A stretch of DNA of 64,000 nucleotides from an uncultured Bacteroidales bacterium (GCA_902775375.1 CACYLU010000009.1:1-64000), one strand, 5' to 3'; counted from the stretch's first letter, positions 44,832 through 54,090 are shown. Translations and numbers: made by a program. Notes: generated by a model not told the origin, from the sequence alone.

Positions 44832-45581
44832 TTAAATTTGGAAGCCTCCGCCATCATCGCCGCCACCGCCATTTTCTCCGCTATTACCTCCAGAACTGGT
44901 GCCGGAATTTCCACTGCCACCTGACGAAGAGCCAGTGCTAGAGTTTGCCACTCCAATGTTTAGCAAGCAAGTACTGTCAGCACAATTCCCCGTTTCCGTA
45001 TTTCTGAAACCCAGATAGACAGCAAGGTTGGCAGAACCCCATCCAGCAGGAAGGGCGAATACACACTGGCCATCGCCTCGGACACCCGCATTTGTGTCAT
45101 AATCAGCCTCACCATCATCCTTGTTATATACAAGTACCATAGCAACATCAGATGATTGAGCGTCACCTTTCCCAGAGTTGTCTGTCCAAGTAAAGTTCAC
45201 CTTGTCACCACTAATAGAAGCATTAGCAATCTTCACAGGTTTCAAAGAGCCTCTGCTCACCATCACTTTGTCAAAATCAAGTTCCCAGTCCGTTCCATTT
45301 CCAGTCATGGCATATCGCAACAAATAAGAGACCAGTCCGTTGTATGCCGTTCTGTTTCTCAACTCTGGAGCATAGCCCAGTCTGGCAAAGCCCAACACAT
45401 CGTGCGCGAAAGCTTGTGCAACGGCAAACTTGGCTCGTTGAGCCTGCTGTTTTAGTGAATTTTTATCATTCACATGGTCAGTTAGGCCCCTCATGTAATA
45501 GACAGACTTCCATCGGGAACCTACAACAGCTCCCACCTTGCCTGAGAAACCTCCCAGGACACCTTGTTTAATTTTTCCCAT
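44832..45581 (-). CDS. DUF6266 family protein
   Basis: 249 residues. N-terminal MGKIKQGVLGGFSGKVGAVVG, then RWKSVYYMRG, match DUF6266, a Bacteroidetes family without known role. A beta-rich domain follows (about 110-205), and then a 40-residue Gly/Ser/Asn tail ending GGGGDDGGGFQI. There is no N-terminal signal, so any export would be by another route. It lies on the same strand as the candidate effector/immunity genes and may belong to that module. Confidence 0.78.
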   Translation of the reverse strand: MGKIKQGVLGGFSGKVGAVVGSRWKSVYYMRGLTDHVNDKNSLKQQAQRAKFAVAQAFAHDVLGFARLGYAPELRNRTAYNGLVSYLLRYAMTGNGTDWELDFDKVMVSRGSLKPVKIANASISGDKVNFTWTDNSGKGDAQSSDVAMVLVYNKDDGEADYDTNAGVRGDGQCVFALPAGWGSANLAVYLGFRNTETGNCADSTCLLNIGVANSSTGSSSGGSGNSGTSSGGNSGENGGGGDDGGGFQI

Positions 45582-45644
45582 AAATCAAATTATAAATAAT
45601 AGTTAAAGTTTTCACAATAAAAAAAACACCGAAACATGATACTT

Positions 45645-45989
45645 TCACCAAATCTCAACATCCTCAAGTTGACCCATTACGTCTATCAACTTTTCACCAT
45701 CAAGATCCATGTTTTCTATCAATTGATTCGCACTTGGATAAACCACATATTCCTTGCTAAAATGTTCATCGGAAATAACAGCTTTTTCGCCATTTCTCAT
45801 CAAGTAGTACATCTTGCCTTTATATCTGAACGACAAGTCATAGTTTTGAACTGCAAATTCATAGAAGAAAGCCTCTTCGTTCCATGATTTATAGCCGCAA
45901 TACTCTGACCCATATTTAGCCACATCAGGCTGATACTTAAAGTTCATAGGATACCCATTTAAATCCAAACATACATCTGTATTCTCCAT
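45645..45989 (-). CDS. Hypothetical protein, possible immunity protein
   Basis: 114 residues, acidic and soluble. FRYKGKMYYLMRNGEKAVIS and a tail ending LEDVEIW look like small proteins I have seen beside toxin-type genes, but I cannot name the family. It lies 5 bp downstream of the MGGNGS gene, the usual order for an effector followed by its immunity gene. This role is inference from size, charge and position. Confidence 0.5.
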   Translation of the reverse strand: MENTDVCLDLNGYPMNFKYQPDVAKYGSEYCGYKSWNEEAFFYEFAVQNYDLSFRYKGKMYYLMRNGEKAVISDEHFSKEYVVYPSANQLIENMDLDGEKLIDVMGQLEDVEIW

Positions 45990-45994
45990 AACAC

Positions 45995-46369
45995 TTATTT
46001 TTTAAATTTTCTTACTTTTTCTAATAAATCCATCATTTCAGAGGTTAATTTATGAGCTTCCTTCTCTTGTCCATTATTTTTCCAATAGTGAAAATGAGGA
46101 CTTAATCCATTATGCTCTTGCGTATGGATTTCAAACAGTTTTTTCCCGTCTGCACCATATTTGGCAATAGCCTTTACATCTTTTCCGTCCTTTCTGAAGG
46201 TTGCATAAATTGCATTTGGTGAATGACTCTCCTCTGGTAACTTCACTCCTTTCTTAGGGTTTTTAGGTTCTAAAACCTTAATGCTACCATCTATCGTAAA
46301 AACGGTTCTATACGACCTACCCTCTTCACTATGAGTAGTTCCTGCCGCAAAACTTCCATTACCTCCCAT
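45995..46369 (-). CDS. MGGNGS small protein, candidate toxin-like effector
   Basis: 124 residues starting MGGNGSFAAGTTHSEEG. The MGGxGS start is common in phage-derived small proteins. The C-half has HTQEHNGLSPHFHYW (about 83-97), a His-rich motif that could be a nuclease or metal site, and a helical end. The start overlaps the DUF4417 stop by 11 bp and has an exceptionally strong AGGAGG seven bases upstream, rare in this phylum. No domain is securely recognised; a toxin role is inferred from layout and motif. Confidence 0.5.
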   Translation of the reverse strand: MGGNGSFAAGTTHSEEGRSYRTVFTIDGSIKVLEPKNPKKGVKLPEESHSPNAIYATFRKDGKDVKAIAKYGADGKKLFEIHTQEHNGLSPHFHYWKNNGQEKEAHKLTSEMMDLLEKVRKFKK

Positions 46370-47096
46370 GTCTTAACCTCCTCCATTGATTGTTTTCAAA
46401 AAAAGTGCTAATCTCCTCTTTTTCATCAGGCATAACATCACCATATCTGACAATTGACTTAGGAGACAGCCTCTTTAGCATTTCGTTATAACCTTTTAGC
46501 CAAAGGTACTTTGAAGCATTACATCCGCGAATTCCCATACAGTTAACTGCAACAACAGAATTCTTAGGAACGCCAGAGAAGCTATAACCGTAGCTGTCAG
46601 GAACCGACCAAGTAACATTATAGATAATATTTACTCCATTATTCTGCCAATAAGCACCTAAAGCCCTGTTGCAATATGCATTATACCTACGTTGAGCTTC
46701 ATTCATATTAACAAATTGAGAAAAATCAGGAGTAATTACTGATTTGAAGCGCTTAAGTATAGACAAATAACGCTTAGGCTGCCTCAACACTCTTACAAAC
46801 AAAGCATCATTGATGTAAAAATGCACAGTACAGTCATAATCTCTTTTTGCTATCGCTTCATGAAAAGGAACAAGCCTCATAGGAAGTGCCCCCTCAAAAG
46901 GCCTGATAATGGGCATTTTATACTCATCATCAAGTTCAAGATCCTCGAAAATATCTAAATGATATAACTCATATTTAGAATATTTCTTTGTCTTTTTGTT
47001 CTTGCTTGGCGTATTATATTGCCCTGATATGCCTGTTAAATTTATAGGCAATTCACAAAGGGGAAATGTCCCCAATAATGACAAATTATTAATCAT
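46359..47096 (-). CDS. DUF4417 family protein
   Basis: 245 residues. PKRYLSILKRFKSVITPDFS, RALGAYWQNNGVNIIYNVTWS and GVPKNSVVAVNCMGIRGC are the DUF4417 core. The family is usually linked to phages and toxin-like loci and is of unknown function. Residues of about 1-60 are an extra N-terminal region. The last codons (WRRLRHGR) contain the Shine-Dalgarno sequence of the next gene, so the two are coupled and would read as one polypeptide after a frame change. Confidence 0.78.
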   Translation of the reverse strand: MINNLSLLGTFPLCELPINLTGISGQYNTPSKNKKTKKYSKYELYHLDIFEDLELDDEYKMPIIRPFEGALPMRLVPFHEAIAKRDYDCTVHFYINDALFVRVLRQPKRYLSILKRFKSVITPDFSQFVNMNEAQRRYNAYCNRALGAYWQNNGVNIIYNVTWSVPDSYGYSFSGVPKNSVVAVNCMGIRGCNASKYLWLKGYNEMLKRLSPKSIVRYGDVMPDEKEEISTFFENNQWRRLRHGR

Positions 47097-47137
47097 AAAA
47101 AAAATTAATTTTGTGCTTGCGTTTCAACAAAGTTTAT

Positions 47138-47252
47138 TATCTTTGCAATTGCAAGCTGTTAAAGACTCTATTAATAATTTAGTTTGCACATTGGCATCCT
47201 TGATGCCTAACCATAGTTCCAGTCTCTGGTACAGGCTGGAACTTTTTTATGT
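47138..47252 (+). ncRNA. Candidate small RNA between two minus-strand genes
   Basis: A plus-strand -7 box, TATCTTTG (47138-47145), with TTG at 47117-47119, predicts a start near 47152. The transcript would contain a GGCATC-CTT-GATGCC hairpin and end at the terminator AGTTCCAG (47215-47222)/CTGGAACT (47236-47243) followed by T6. It is about 95 nt and lies opposite the surrounding genes. The 47097-47271 gap holds no coding frame. Confidence 0.5.
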
Positions 47253-47271
47253 GCCATAGTTAACCTATGTC

Positions 47272-47661
47272 CTACATATTTTCACCTCCTTTTTTGTTTT
47301 TAGGTTTCTCAGTCTTGTCCATCCTATAGACATTGCCTTTAAGATCAGCATCAAGACTCTGCAACCTAACAAGCCTGAATGAAACACTGTTATTCACATA
47401 ATCAATCCCCAACGAATCAAACAACAATGCAAGCGGCACATAGAAATAGCTGCCCGACTTTCTAATCTTGAAGGCATCCTCATCATCATTCTTTGCAAGC
47501 ACCATATACATTACGTCATCATCATCCATGCAGAATTTTATAGGGAGCTTGTCTTCAAGAAGCAAGGTCTTCCCCGTGTCTTCCGCAAAATTAAGCCTCC
47601 CATCGCTCTGAACTGAAGCCCTCAATCTTTCGCTATAGTCCCTAACACTTAAAACTCTCAT
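47272..47661 (-). CDS. Hypothetical protein of the accessory island
   Basis: 129 residues from the ATG at 47661 (a longer frame starts inside the -7 box at 47689-47696, TATCTTTG). It contains SVQSDGRLNFAEDTGKTLLL and FRLVRLQSLDADLKGNVYR and a lysine-rich tail. Soluble; no recognised domain. It has its own promoter and may be unrelated to DUF4417. Confidence 0.65.
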   Translation of the reverse strand: MRVLSVRDYSERLRASVQSDGRLNFAEDTGKTLLLEDKLPIKFCMDDDDVMYMVLAKNDDEDAFKIRKSGSYFYVPLALLFDSLGIDYVNNSVSFRLVRLQSLDADLKGNVYRMDKTEKPKNKKGGENM

Positions 47662-47688
47662 TTTTCTCCAAATTTTATAAAACTTGCG

Positions 47689-47696
47689 CAAAGATA
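47689..47696 (-). promoter_or_regulatory. -7 element of the 129-residue gene
   Basis: The minus strand reads TATCTTTG. Confidence 0.55.
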
Positions 47697-48076
47697 ATAC
47701 ACGAATTAAGGTTTTCCAAATTTTTCTTGAACTTTTTTCTGATTTTCCTAAAAATATTATTATAATTCGCTTTTAAACGGAGAATCGGGTTTTATATATA
47801 CCAGGATTATACTACCCACCCCCCCAAAAAACCTTTCCTATTATAAGAAAATATTCTTCATAAGGAAAACTATTCCTTTAAAATGAATTTCAGCAACTAA
47901 AGAATATATCAGAAAAATTTAAGAAAGATTTCAGAGAGCAATTAGCAGAAATAATTATTAAAATAATAATAAAATTTACACTAAAAGAGACAGAAAGCAC
48001 ATCTCATAGTCACATCTCATTCAAATCACCCTCGGAATTTTGCCGCCACCTCCACATTCCTTGTTCGTTTATATGG

Positions 48077-48120
48077 GAACGGAGAACGAACGGAGGATGA
48101 ACGGAGGATGAACGGAGAAC
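48077..48120. repeat. Four tandem 11-bp units, GAACGGAG(A/G)A(C/T)
   Basis: Units at 48077, 48088, 48099 and 48110 read GAACGGAGAAC, GAACGGAGGAT, GAACGGAGGAT and GAACGGAGAAC. An 11-bp period is close to one helical turn. The wider gene-free stretch 47697-48245 is A/T-rich with a C-rich run near 47815-47825 and no other clear structure. Confidence 0.75.
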
Positions 48121-48202
48121 CACCGACTGTGATACGAACAATGTTAAGAGAAAAGCCGCAACTTCAAACATCAAAACATTTGCTAATACAAAGCAAAACA
48201 CT

Positions 48203-48210
48203 TATATTTG
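48203..48210 (+). promoter_or_regulatory. -7 element of the type IIG gene
   Basis: TATATTTG, 36 bp before the ATG at 48246. Confidence 0.6.
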
Positions 48211-48245
48211 TAGTGTAATTTGTAGAATCAATTAAACTTATAGCA

Positions 48246-50789
48246 ATGGCATACCCAAGCAACATATTAGAAGAGGAACTCAAGAACAGGGTAAGGGAAG
48301 ACTATTTCAGCAAATATGACGCAGCTCCCATCCTGGGTGACGTTGATTTTGCGGTAGCTATTCCAGCAACTGGGCCACAGTTGTTTGAGACGGAATACCT
48401 GCTTTGGGCAGAAGCCAAGAAAGGGACATCTCACAACATCTACCATTCAATAGTGCAGCTCATACTGACCATTGGCAAGGCAAGGACTTTCGACAAATTC
48501 ATGCCACCTAAGTATCTCGGTGCATTTGATGCTGAAAAGATTGCTTTTATCCCTTACAACTCGGTAATAGACGTTTTTTCGCAAAACGACTTCAACTGGA
48601 ACGTAAAGCCGTCGGATCACAGCTCAAAGGAGTTCCTGCAATTATCATCATTGGTAGAAGAAACAATTAACCGACAACTACTTCTATTCAAATATGATAC
48701 TGATGACAAGGAGCTGAGGAAGTTCATAAAAAACTTCTTCAAGTACGACCCTTCAAGCACCAAGATACGCATCAGCAAAAGCAACTTCATACATATCTAT
48801 CAGAAATGGCTGGCAGAGGTGAAACCTTCTATCAACATCAACTGGGATTTGGCAAGGAATAGCGGAATATATCCGGGCGATTTCTATTTAGCCGACATCT
48901 TGTCAAAAGATAATTCCACTTTGAGAGACAAATTAAATGTATTGTTGCGTACAGACCATTATGTGCTTGACAGAAAAATAAATGATTTAGGACTGACTAA
49001 TCAGATGATTGCCCACTTCACCGACGATGGTAAAGCACATACGCTTTTTTGGAACAGATATAGCCGACCACCAAAACGCGAGTATTGGGACGAGATTATC
49101 AAACGTCAGGACTTATTAGTGCCCGATGACGTGAGGGAGCGCAAGGGGTCGTTCTTCACGCCCAAAAGATGGGTGGAGCTGTCGCAGCAATACTTGGCTG
49201 ACGAATTGGGCGAAAACTGGCAGGAAGAATACATGGTTTGGGACTGCTGCGCTGGTACTGGCAACCTGCTGGCTGGTCTTAGCAACAAATTCAACATTTG
49301 GGCTTCTACCATCGACAAGCGTGATGTGGATGCCATGCACGACCGCATAAAGCGCATGAACGAGGAGTCGCCTAACGGCGATGGCAGTAACCTGCTTGAC
49401 AGCCATGTATTCCAGTTCGATTTCCTGAACGACCCTTTCAGCAAACTGCCCAAGGGCCTGCAGAACGTTCTCAACGACCCCGAGCGCAGAAGAAAACTCG
49501 TGATATATATCAATCCGCCCTATGCGGAGGCAAGTAACGCAAGGACTTCTTCGGGAACTGGCGAGAACAGACCAGGTGTCTCGGATAGTGCTACCAGGGC
49601 TAAATACAAAAGCCAATTAGGCAAAGCCGCCAATGAGCTTTTTGCTCAGTTTTATGCTAGGATTGTAAGCGAAATTCCTACATGCGAGCTTGCAGTGTTT
49701 TCAACTTTGAAAACACTGCAAGCTCCCAACTTCACGGAATTCAGGCAGAAATTCCCAGCGAAGCTGGGACGAATTTTTTTGGTTCCTGCCAACACCTTTG
49801 ATAACGTAAAAGGCGACTTCCCCATAGGCTTCCAGATATGGCACACTGCTATAAAAGAAGAATTTAGAAAAATAGAAGCTGATATTTTTGATGCTAAAGG
49901 GGGATTCTTTGGGCACAAATCATTAATACCATACTCAACAGACATAGTTATAAATAGGTGGCTAAATAAAAACTATGACAAAGAAGGGAAACAAATTGGA
50001 TGGTTACGTTTTGTCCCTAATGATTTTCAAAACAACAGAGGTGTTTATATTTCCTCAGAAGCTAAAGATAGTGATATAAGAGAGTCACGTGTTACAGAAA
50101 TCTCTATTAATAACTTCAATATTATTTCCATATATTTAGCTGTTCGCCTCTGCATCGAAGCCACATGGCTAAATGACCGTGACCAATTCTTGTATCCCAA
50201 TGATGGCTGGAAGGATGATGATTTGTTCAAGAATGATTGCCTGGTTTTCACCCTGTTTCATGGGCAAAACCGCATAAGCAATCAGCATGGCACCAACCAC
50301 TGGATTCCCTTTACAGAAAGCGAGGTGAATGCCAGGGATAATTTTGCCAGCCACTTCATGACAGACTATATCAGCGGCAGGAACCGCCCTAAGAAAGAAA
50401 AACAACAAGGGGAATTGTTTGAAACGTCAGCATCAAACGAGAAAGGCAATAAGCCATTGGAATTTTCTCCAGAGGCAACCGCTGTAATGGATGCCGGCAG
50501 AGAACTGTGGCGATACTATCACAGCCAGCCAAATGCCAATCCCAACGCCTCGTTCTATGACATACGCCTGCACTTCCAAGGCACGAAAGCCACAACTAAA
50601 GGAAAAGTTCAAATGAACTCAGACAGTAATGATGTAACATATACAGCTCTTATCAAGACACTGCGTGAACGCATGGCTGCATTAGCGAAAAGAATAGAGC
50701 CAAAAGTCTATGAATATGGCTTCTTGAAAGGAACTATCAATGACTATAATCTAAAAAAAACAAATAGCTATGAAGAATTGGAGAATTAG
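48246..50789 (+). CDS. Single-chain type IIG-like restriction-modification enzyme (N6-adenine methyltransferase)
   Basis: 847 residues. The N-terminal region has a candidate PD-(D/E)xK nuclease site (D34, then E56-A-K58 in LLWAEAKKG). The middle has SFFTPKRWVELS, the SAM motif DCCAGTGN (D333-N340), and NPPY (N423-Y426), typical of gamma-type adenine methylases. The C-terminal half, with GVYISSEAKDSDIRES, probably holds target recognition. A one-gene defence system with no separate specificity subunit. An 18-bp perfect inverted repeat lies inside the gene (49686-49725). The 3' end overlaps GH106 by 20 bp. Confidence 0.83.
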   Translation: MAYPSNILEEELKNRVREDYFSKYDAAPILGDVDFAVAIPATGPQLFETEYLLWAEAKKGTSHNIYHSIVQLILTIGKARTFDKFMPPKYLGAFDAEKIAFIPYNSVIDVFSQNDFNWNVKPSDHSSKEFLQLSSLVEETINRQLLLFKYDTDDKELRKFIKNFFKYDPSSTKIRISKSNFIHIYQKWLAEVKPSININWDLARNSGIYPGDFYLADILSKDNSTLRDKLNVLLRTDHYVLDRKINDLGLTNQMIAHFTDDGKAHTLFWNRYSRPPKREYWDEIIKRQDLLVPDDVRERKGSFFTPKRWVELSQQYLADELGENWQEEYMVWDCCAGTGNLLAGLSNKFNIWASTIDKRDVDAMHDRIKRMNEESPNGDGSNLLDSHVFQFDFLNDPFSKLPKGLQNVLNDPERRRKLVIYINPPYAEASNARTSSGTGENRPGVSDSATRAKYKSQLGKAANELFAQFYARIVSEIPTCELAVFSTLKTLQAPNFTEFRQKFPAKLGRIFLVPANTFDNVKGDFPIGFQIWHTAIKEEFRKIEADIFDAKGGFFGHKSLIPYSTDIVINRWLNKNYDKEGKQIGWLRFVPNDFQNNRGVYISSEAKDSDIRESRVTEISINNFNIISIYLAVRLCIEATWLNDRDQFLYPNDGWKDDDLFKNDCLVFTLFHGQNRISNQHGTNHWIPFTESEVNARDNFASHFMTDYISGRNRPKKEKQQGELFETSASNEKGNKPLEFSPEATAVMDAGRELWRYYHSQPNANPNASFYDIRLHFQGTKATTKGKVQMNSDSNDVTYTALIKTLRERMAALAKRIEPKVYEYGFLKGTINDYNLKKTNSYEELEN
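49686..49725. repeat. Perfect 18-bp inverted repeat inside the type IIG gene
   Basis: GAGCTTGCAGTGTTTTCA (49686-49703), a 4-base loop ACTT, and its exact complement at 49708-49725. It encodes residues of about 481-493, between the catalytic NPPY motif and the putative recognition domain. Confidence 0.85.
49754..49780 (+). terminator. Terminator-like hairpin inside the type IIG gene
   Basis: CCCAGC (49754-49759) pairs with GCTGGG (49763-49768), then ACGAA and T7. It lies 28 bp after the 18-bp inverted repeat, so the two could act together as an internal attenuator. Confidence 0.4.
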
Positions 50790-53700
50790 CTTGGGCGTTT
50801 GTGCCTGCCTGCTCTTCGCAATGGGCAGTTGTGGCATACCAGCGGCAGACGAGAATCTGTATGCTGAGTTTCAGAACCCACCAGCTGAGGCAAGACCTCG
50901 TGTATGGTGGCACTGGATGGATGGTAACATCACCAAAGATGGCATCTACAAAGACTTGACTTGGATGAAGCGGTCGGGCATTGCCGGCTTCATGAATTTC
51001 GACGCCGGCTTCAGAACACCGTTGCTCATCGATAAGAAAGTGGCATACATGACAGACGAGTGGAAGGATGCTTTTGCTTACACTGTTCATCTTGCCGACT
51101 CACTAGGTTTGGAGATGTCTGTTGCGGCATCGCCAGGTTGGAGTTTCACGGGTGGTCCGTGGGTAGAGCCTAAGGATGGCATGAAGAAACTGGTGTGGCG
51201 AGAAATGCGCTTAGAGGGTGGAACCACTTACGATGGTTTGCTACCCGCTCCTTATAAAACCATTGGAGCTTTCCAAAACGTACCTCGTGCCACCGGCAAC
51301 AATATCAATGGTGGTGGTGAGAACCCAGGCGAAGGCTATTATGCCGACATCGCTGTCTTGGCATTCAAATTACCTGAAGCTGATATTAACTTAGCAGCTT
51401 TGAGCCCAAAGATCACATCCAGTGGGGGCACATTCTCTTTGCAAAAGCTCACCGACGGCGACCTTACCAATGCTGACTTATTAGCGCCTGGACCAGGTGG
51501 AGCTAATGGCAAGGCTTGGATACAATATGAGTTCAGCGAACCACAAACCGTGAAGGCACTCACCATCATGGATGGAAGGATTCGTGGCCAATGGGGTGCC
51601 CCCAAGCAAGAAATCAACAAGGTATTGCAGGTTAGCGACGATGGCAAAACCTTCCGCGAGATATGCAAAATACCTAACAGCTCTGCTCCACAAGGCACGG
51701 TAGATATCCCCGCCACTACAGCCAAGTATTTCCGCTTAGTAGTTGACAATATCGTAACCGTCAGTCCTTATGCTGCGTTGATGGGTGTAAGCATTGAGCC
51801 TCAAGCTGAACCTACCCCCATCGCTGAGTTTGTGTTGCATAGTGTGAGTCGTATCAACCACGCTGAAGAGAAAGCTGGCTATGCTTCTCCAGCCGACCTG
51901 GCACTCTACGACACACCCGATGAAGCAGCAGTGGTGAATTTGGAGGATGTGATTGACATTACCGACAAGGTACAGGATGGACGCTTGACATGGGATGTGC
52001 CTGAAGGTACTTGGAAAATTGCTCGCTATGGCTATTCACAGACTGGACATCAGAACAACCCTGCCCCACCCGAGGCTACAGGCTTTGAAGTTGACAAGAT
52101 GGATCCTATAGCTTTCAGAGCTTACATGGACCACTATCTCGGCATGTACACTGATGCTTCCAAAGACCAGTTGGGCAAGGTGGTGAAATATATCATGACC
52201 GACAGCTACGAGTCAGAGCAAGAGAATTGGACCCCAGCCATGGAGGAGGAGTTCGAAGCTCGCAATGGCTATAGTTTACGTCCCTGGATGCCTGTACTGA
52301 TGGGTCAGATTGTAAACAGTTCAGAGGAGAGCGAACGCTTCTTGCGCGATTGGCGCAGAACCTTGGGCAGTTTGGTAACAGACTATTGCTACAACCTGCT
52401 GACCGACATTTTGAAAGAGCGTGGCATGGGTCGCTATACCGAGTCACACGAAAATGGACGCGTATATCTGGTGGATGGCATGGAAGTGAAAGCAAAAGCC
52501 AACGTGCCAATGTCAGCCGCATGGATGCCCAACAACACGGGAGCCTCTACCCCACCCATGAGCCGTGCCGACATTCGTGAATCGGCTTCGGTGGCACATA
52601 TCTACGGACAGAACTTGGTGGCTGGTGAATCACTCACAGCCCCTGGTGGCGAGGGAGCTTCATATGCATATCATCCTGCCAACCTGAAGGCTATTGCCGA
52701 TATGGAGATGGCAAGTGGTTTGAACCGTTTCGTCATTCATACCTCAGTTCACCAACCTCTTGACGAGTTGAAGCCTGGCTTAGGCTTAGGTCCTATCGGA
52801 CAGTGGTTCAACCGCCTCGACAACTGGTCTGAATCTGCTTGGGCTTGGATGGACTATATGGCTCGCAGCTGCTACCTGTTGCAGCAAGGCAAGTTTGTGG
52901 CTGACATCGTATATTACTATGGCGAGGATAACAACATCACAGGTATGTTTGGTGCTGAGCAACCTCCATTCCCAACTGGATATAACTACGACTACATCAA
53001 CAGCGATGCCTTGCTGAACCTGCTGACCTTCAAGGGAGGCAACCTGGTTACACCCAGTGGCATGAGTTATCGCATGCTGGTACTCGACCCGAATGTGAAG
53101 CGCATCCCATTGGATGTACTGAAGAAGATTGCCGAGCTGGCTAAGGCTGGTGCCGTGATTTGTGGTGCAAAGCCTGAGTTGCCTGGTCGCCTGACTGATG
53201 ATGTAGATGAATTCAACAAGCTGGTCAGTGAGATTTGGGATGGCAACTTGAAGAATGTATATCATACCAGCGACATGAAGAATGTATTAGACCAACTGGG
53301 TGTGAAGCCCGACGTTACCATCGGTGATGACCTGCGATTCGTGCATCGCCATACTTCTCGGGCCGATATCTATTGGATTAACAACCCCGAAGGACCAGAC
53401 AAGACCGTAGAGCTGTCGTTCCGTGTCAAGGGCAAGAAGCCAGAGATTTGGCATCCTGAGACAGGCAAGCGTGAGGATGTGACCTATCGCACCGAGGGTG
53501 ACCGTACCGTGGTAAAAGTGAATTTGGTAGAGAACGATGCCTTGTTCGTGGTGTTCAACGGTCCTGCTGAGCAAGAGGCTGTTACCTTGCCAGAATTGAA
53601 AGAGGTGCATGTAAATACCGTCAACATACCTTGGGATGTAACATTCCAAGAAAAACGCGGAGCGCCAGCCACAGCCCACTTCGACCAGCTTATCAACTTG

Positions 53701-54090
53701 GCCGACAGCGATGTGGATGGCATCAAGTATTTCAGTGGTGTGGCTACCTACACTAGCAGCTTCGAGGTAAAGGACGACGAGCTTGACGCTCGCCAGATAT
53801 TGCTCGACTTAGGCAAAGTAGGTGTGATGGCCGAGGTTACCATCAATGGCAATAACTTAGGCGTATATTGGAAGACACCTTATCGCTTAGACATCACGGA
53901 AGCCCTGCATGCCGGCAAGAACGATATTGAGGTGAAGGTGACCAACTTGTGGATCAACCGATTGATAGGCGACTCTCGTCCTGAGGTGACTGAAAAGGTT
54001 ACTTGGTCGCAATATCCGTTCTATAATCCTAATTCCCAGATGTCTCCATCTGGTCTGATGGGACCTGTTAGTTTGATTATCTGTAAATAA
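50770..54090 (+). CDS. GH106 alpha-L-rhamnosidase-like lipoprotein
   Basis: 1106 residues. Lipoprotein signal ending AMGSC. RPRVWWHWMDGNITKDGI, GIAGFMNFDAG and EMSVAASPGWSFTGGPWV are GH106 hallmarks. MTDSYESEQENWTP and TESHENGRVY lie in the catalytic region. A galactose-binding-like domain is inserted (about 205-340), and a beta-sandwich closes the C-terminus (about 1000-1100). Such enzymes cleave terminal rhamnose from pectin-like glycans. The ATG lies inside the type IIG gene and no separate promoter is seen. No SusC/SusD pair is nearby. Confidence 0.88.
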   Translation: MKNWRISLGVCACLLFAMGSCGIPAADENLYAEFQNPPAEARPRVWWHWMDGNITKDGIYKDLTWMKRSGIAGFMNFDAGFRTPLLIDKKVAYMTDEWKDAFAYTVHLADSLGLEMSVAASPGWSFTGGPWVEPKDGMKKLVWREMRLEGGTTYDGLLPAPYKTIGAFQNVPRATGNNINGGGENPGEGYYADIAVLAFKLPEADINLAALSPKITSSGGTFSLQKLTDGDLTNADLLAPGPGGANGKAWIQYEFSEPQTVKALTIMDGRIRGQWGAPKQEINKVLQVSDDGKTFREICKIPNSSAPQGTVDIPATTAKYFRLVVDNIVTVSPYAALMGVSIEPQAEPTPIAEFVLHSVSRINHAEEKAGYASPADLALYDTPDEAAVVNLEDVIDITDKVQDGRLTWDVPEGTWKIARYGYSQTGHQNNPAPPEATGFEVDKMDPIAFRAYMDHYLGMYTDASKDQLGKVVKYIMTDSYESEQENWTPAMEEEFEARNGYSLRPWMPVLMGQIVNSSEESERFLRDWRRTLGSLVTDYCYNLLTDILKERGMGRYTESHENGRVYLVDGMEVKAKANVPMSAAWMPNNTGASTPPMSRADIRESASVAHIYGQNLVAGESLTAPGGEGASYAYHPANLKAIADMEMASGLNRFVIHTSVHQPLDELKPGLGLGPIGQWFNRLDNWSESAWAWMDYMARSCYLLQQGKFVADIVYYYGEDNNITGMFGAEQPPFPTGYNYDYINSDALLNLLTFKGGNLVTPSGMSYRMLVLDPNVKRIPLDVLKKIAELAKAGAVICGAKPELPGRLTDDVDEFNKLVSEIWDGNLKNVYHTSDMKNVLDQLGVKPDVTIGDDLRFVHRHTSRADIYWINNPEGPDKTVELSFRVKGKKPEIWHPETGKREDVTYRTEGDRTVVKVNLVENDALFVVFNGPAEQEAVTLPELKEVHVNTVNIPWDVTFQEKRGAPATAHFDQLINLADSDVDGIKYFSGVATYTSSFEVKDDELDARQILLDLGKVGVMAEVTINGNNLGVYWKTPYRLDITEALHAGKNDIEVKVTNLWINRLIGDSRPEVTEKVTWSQYPFYNPNSQMSPSGLMGPVSLIICK

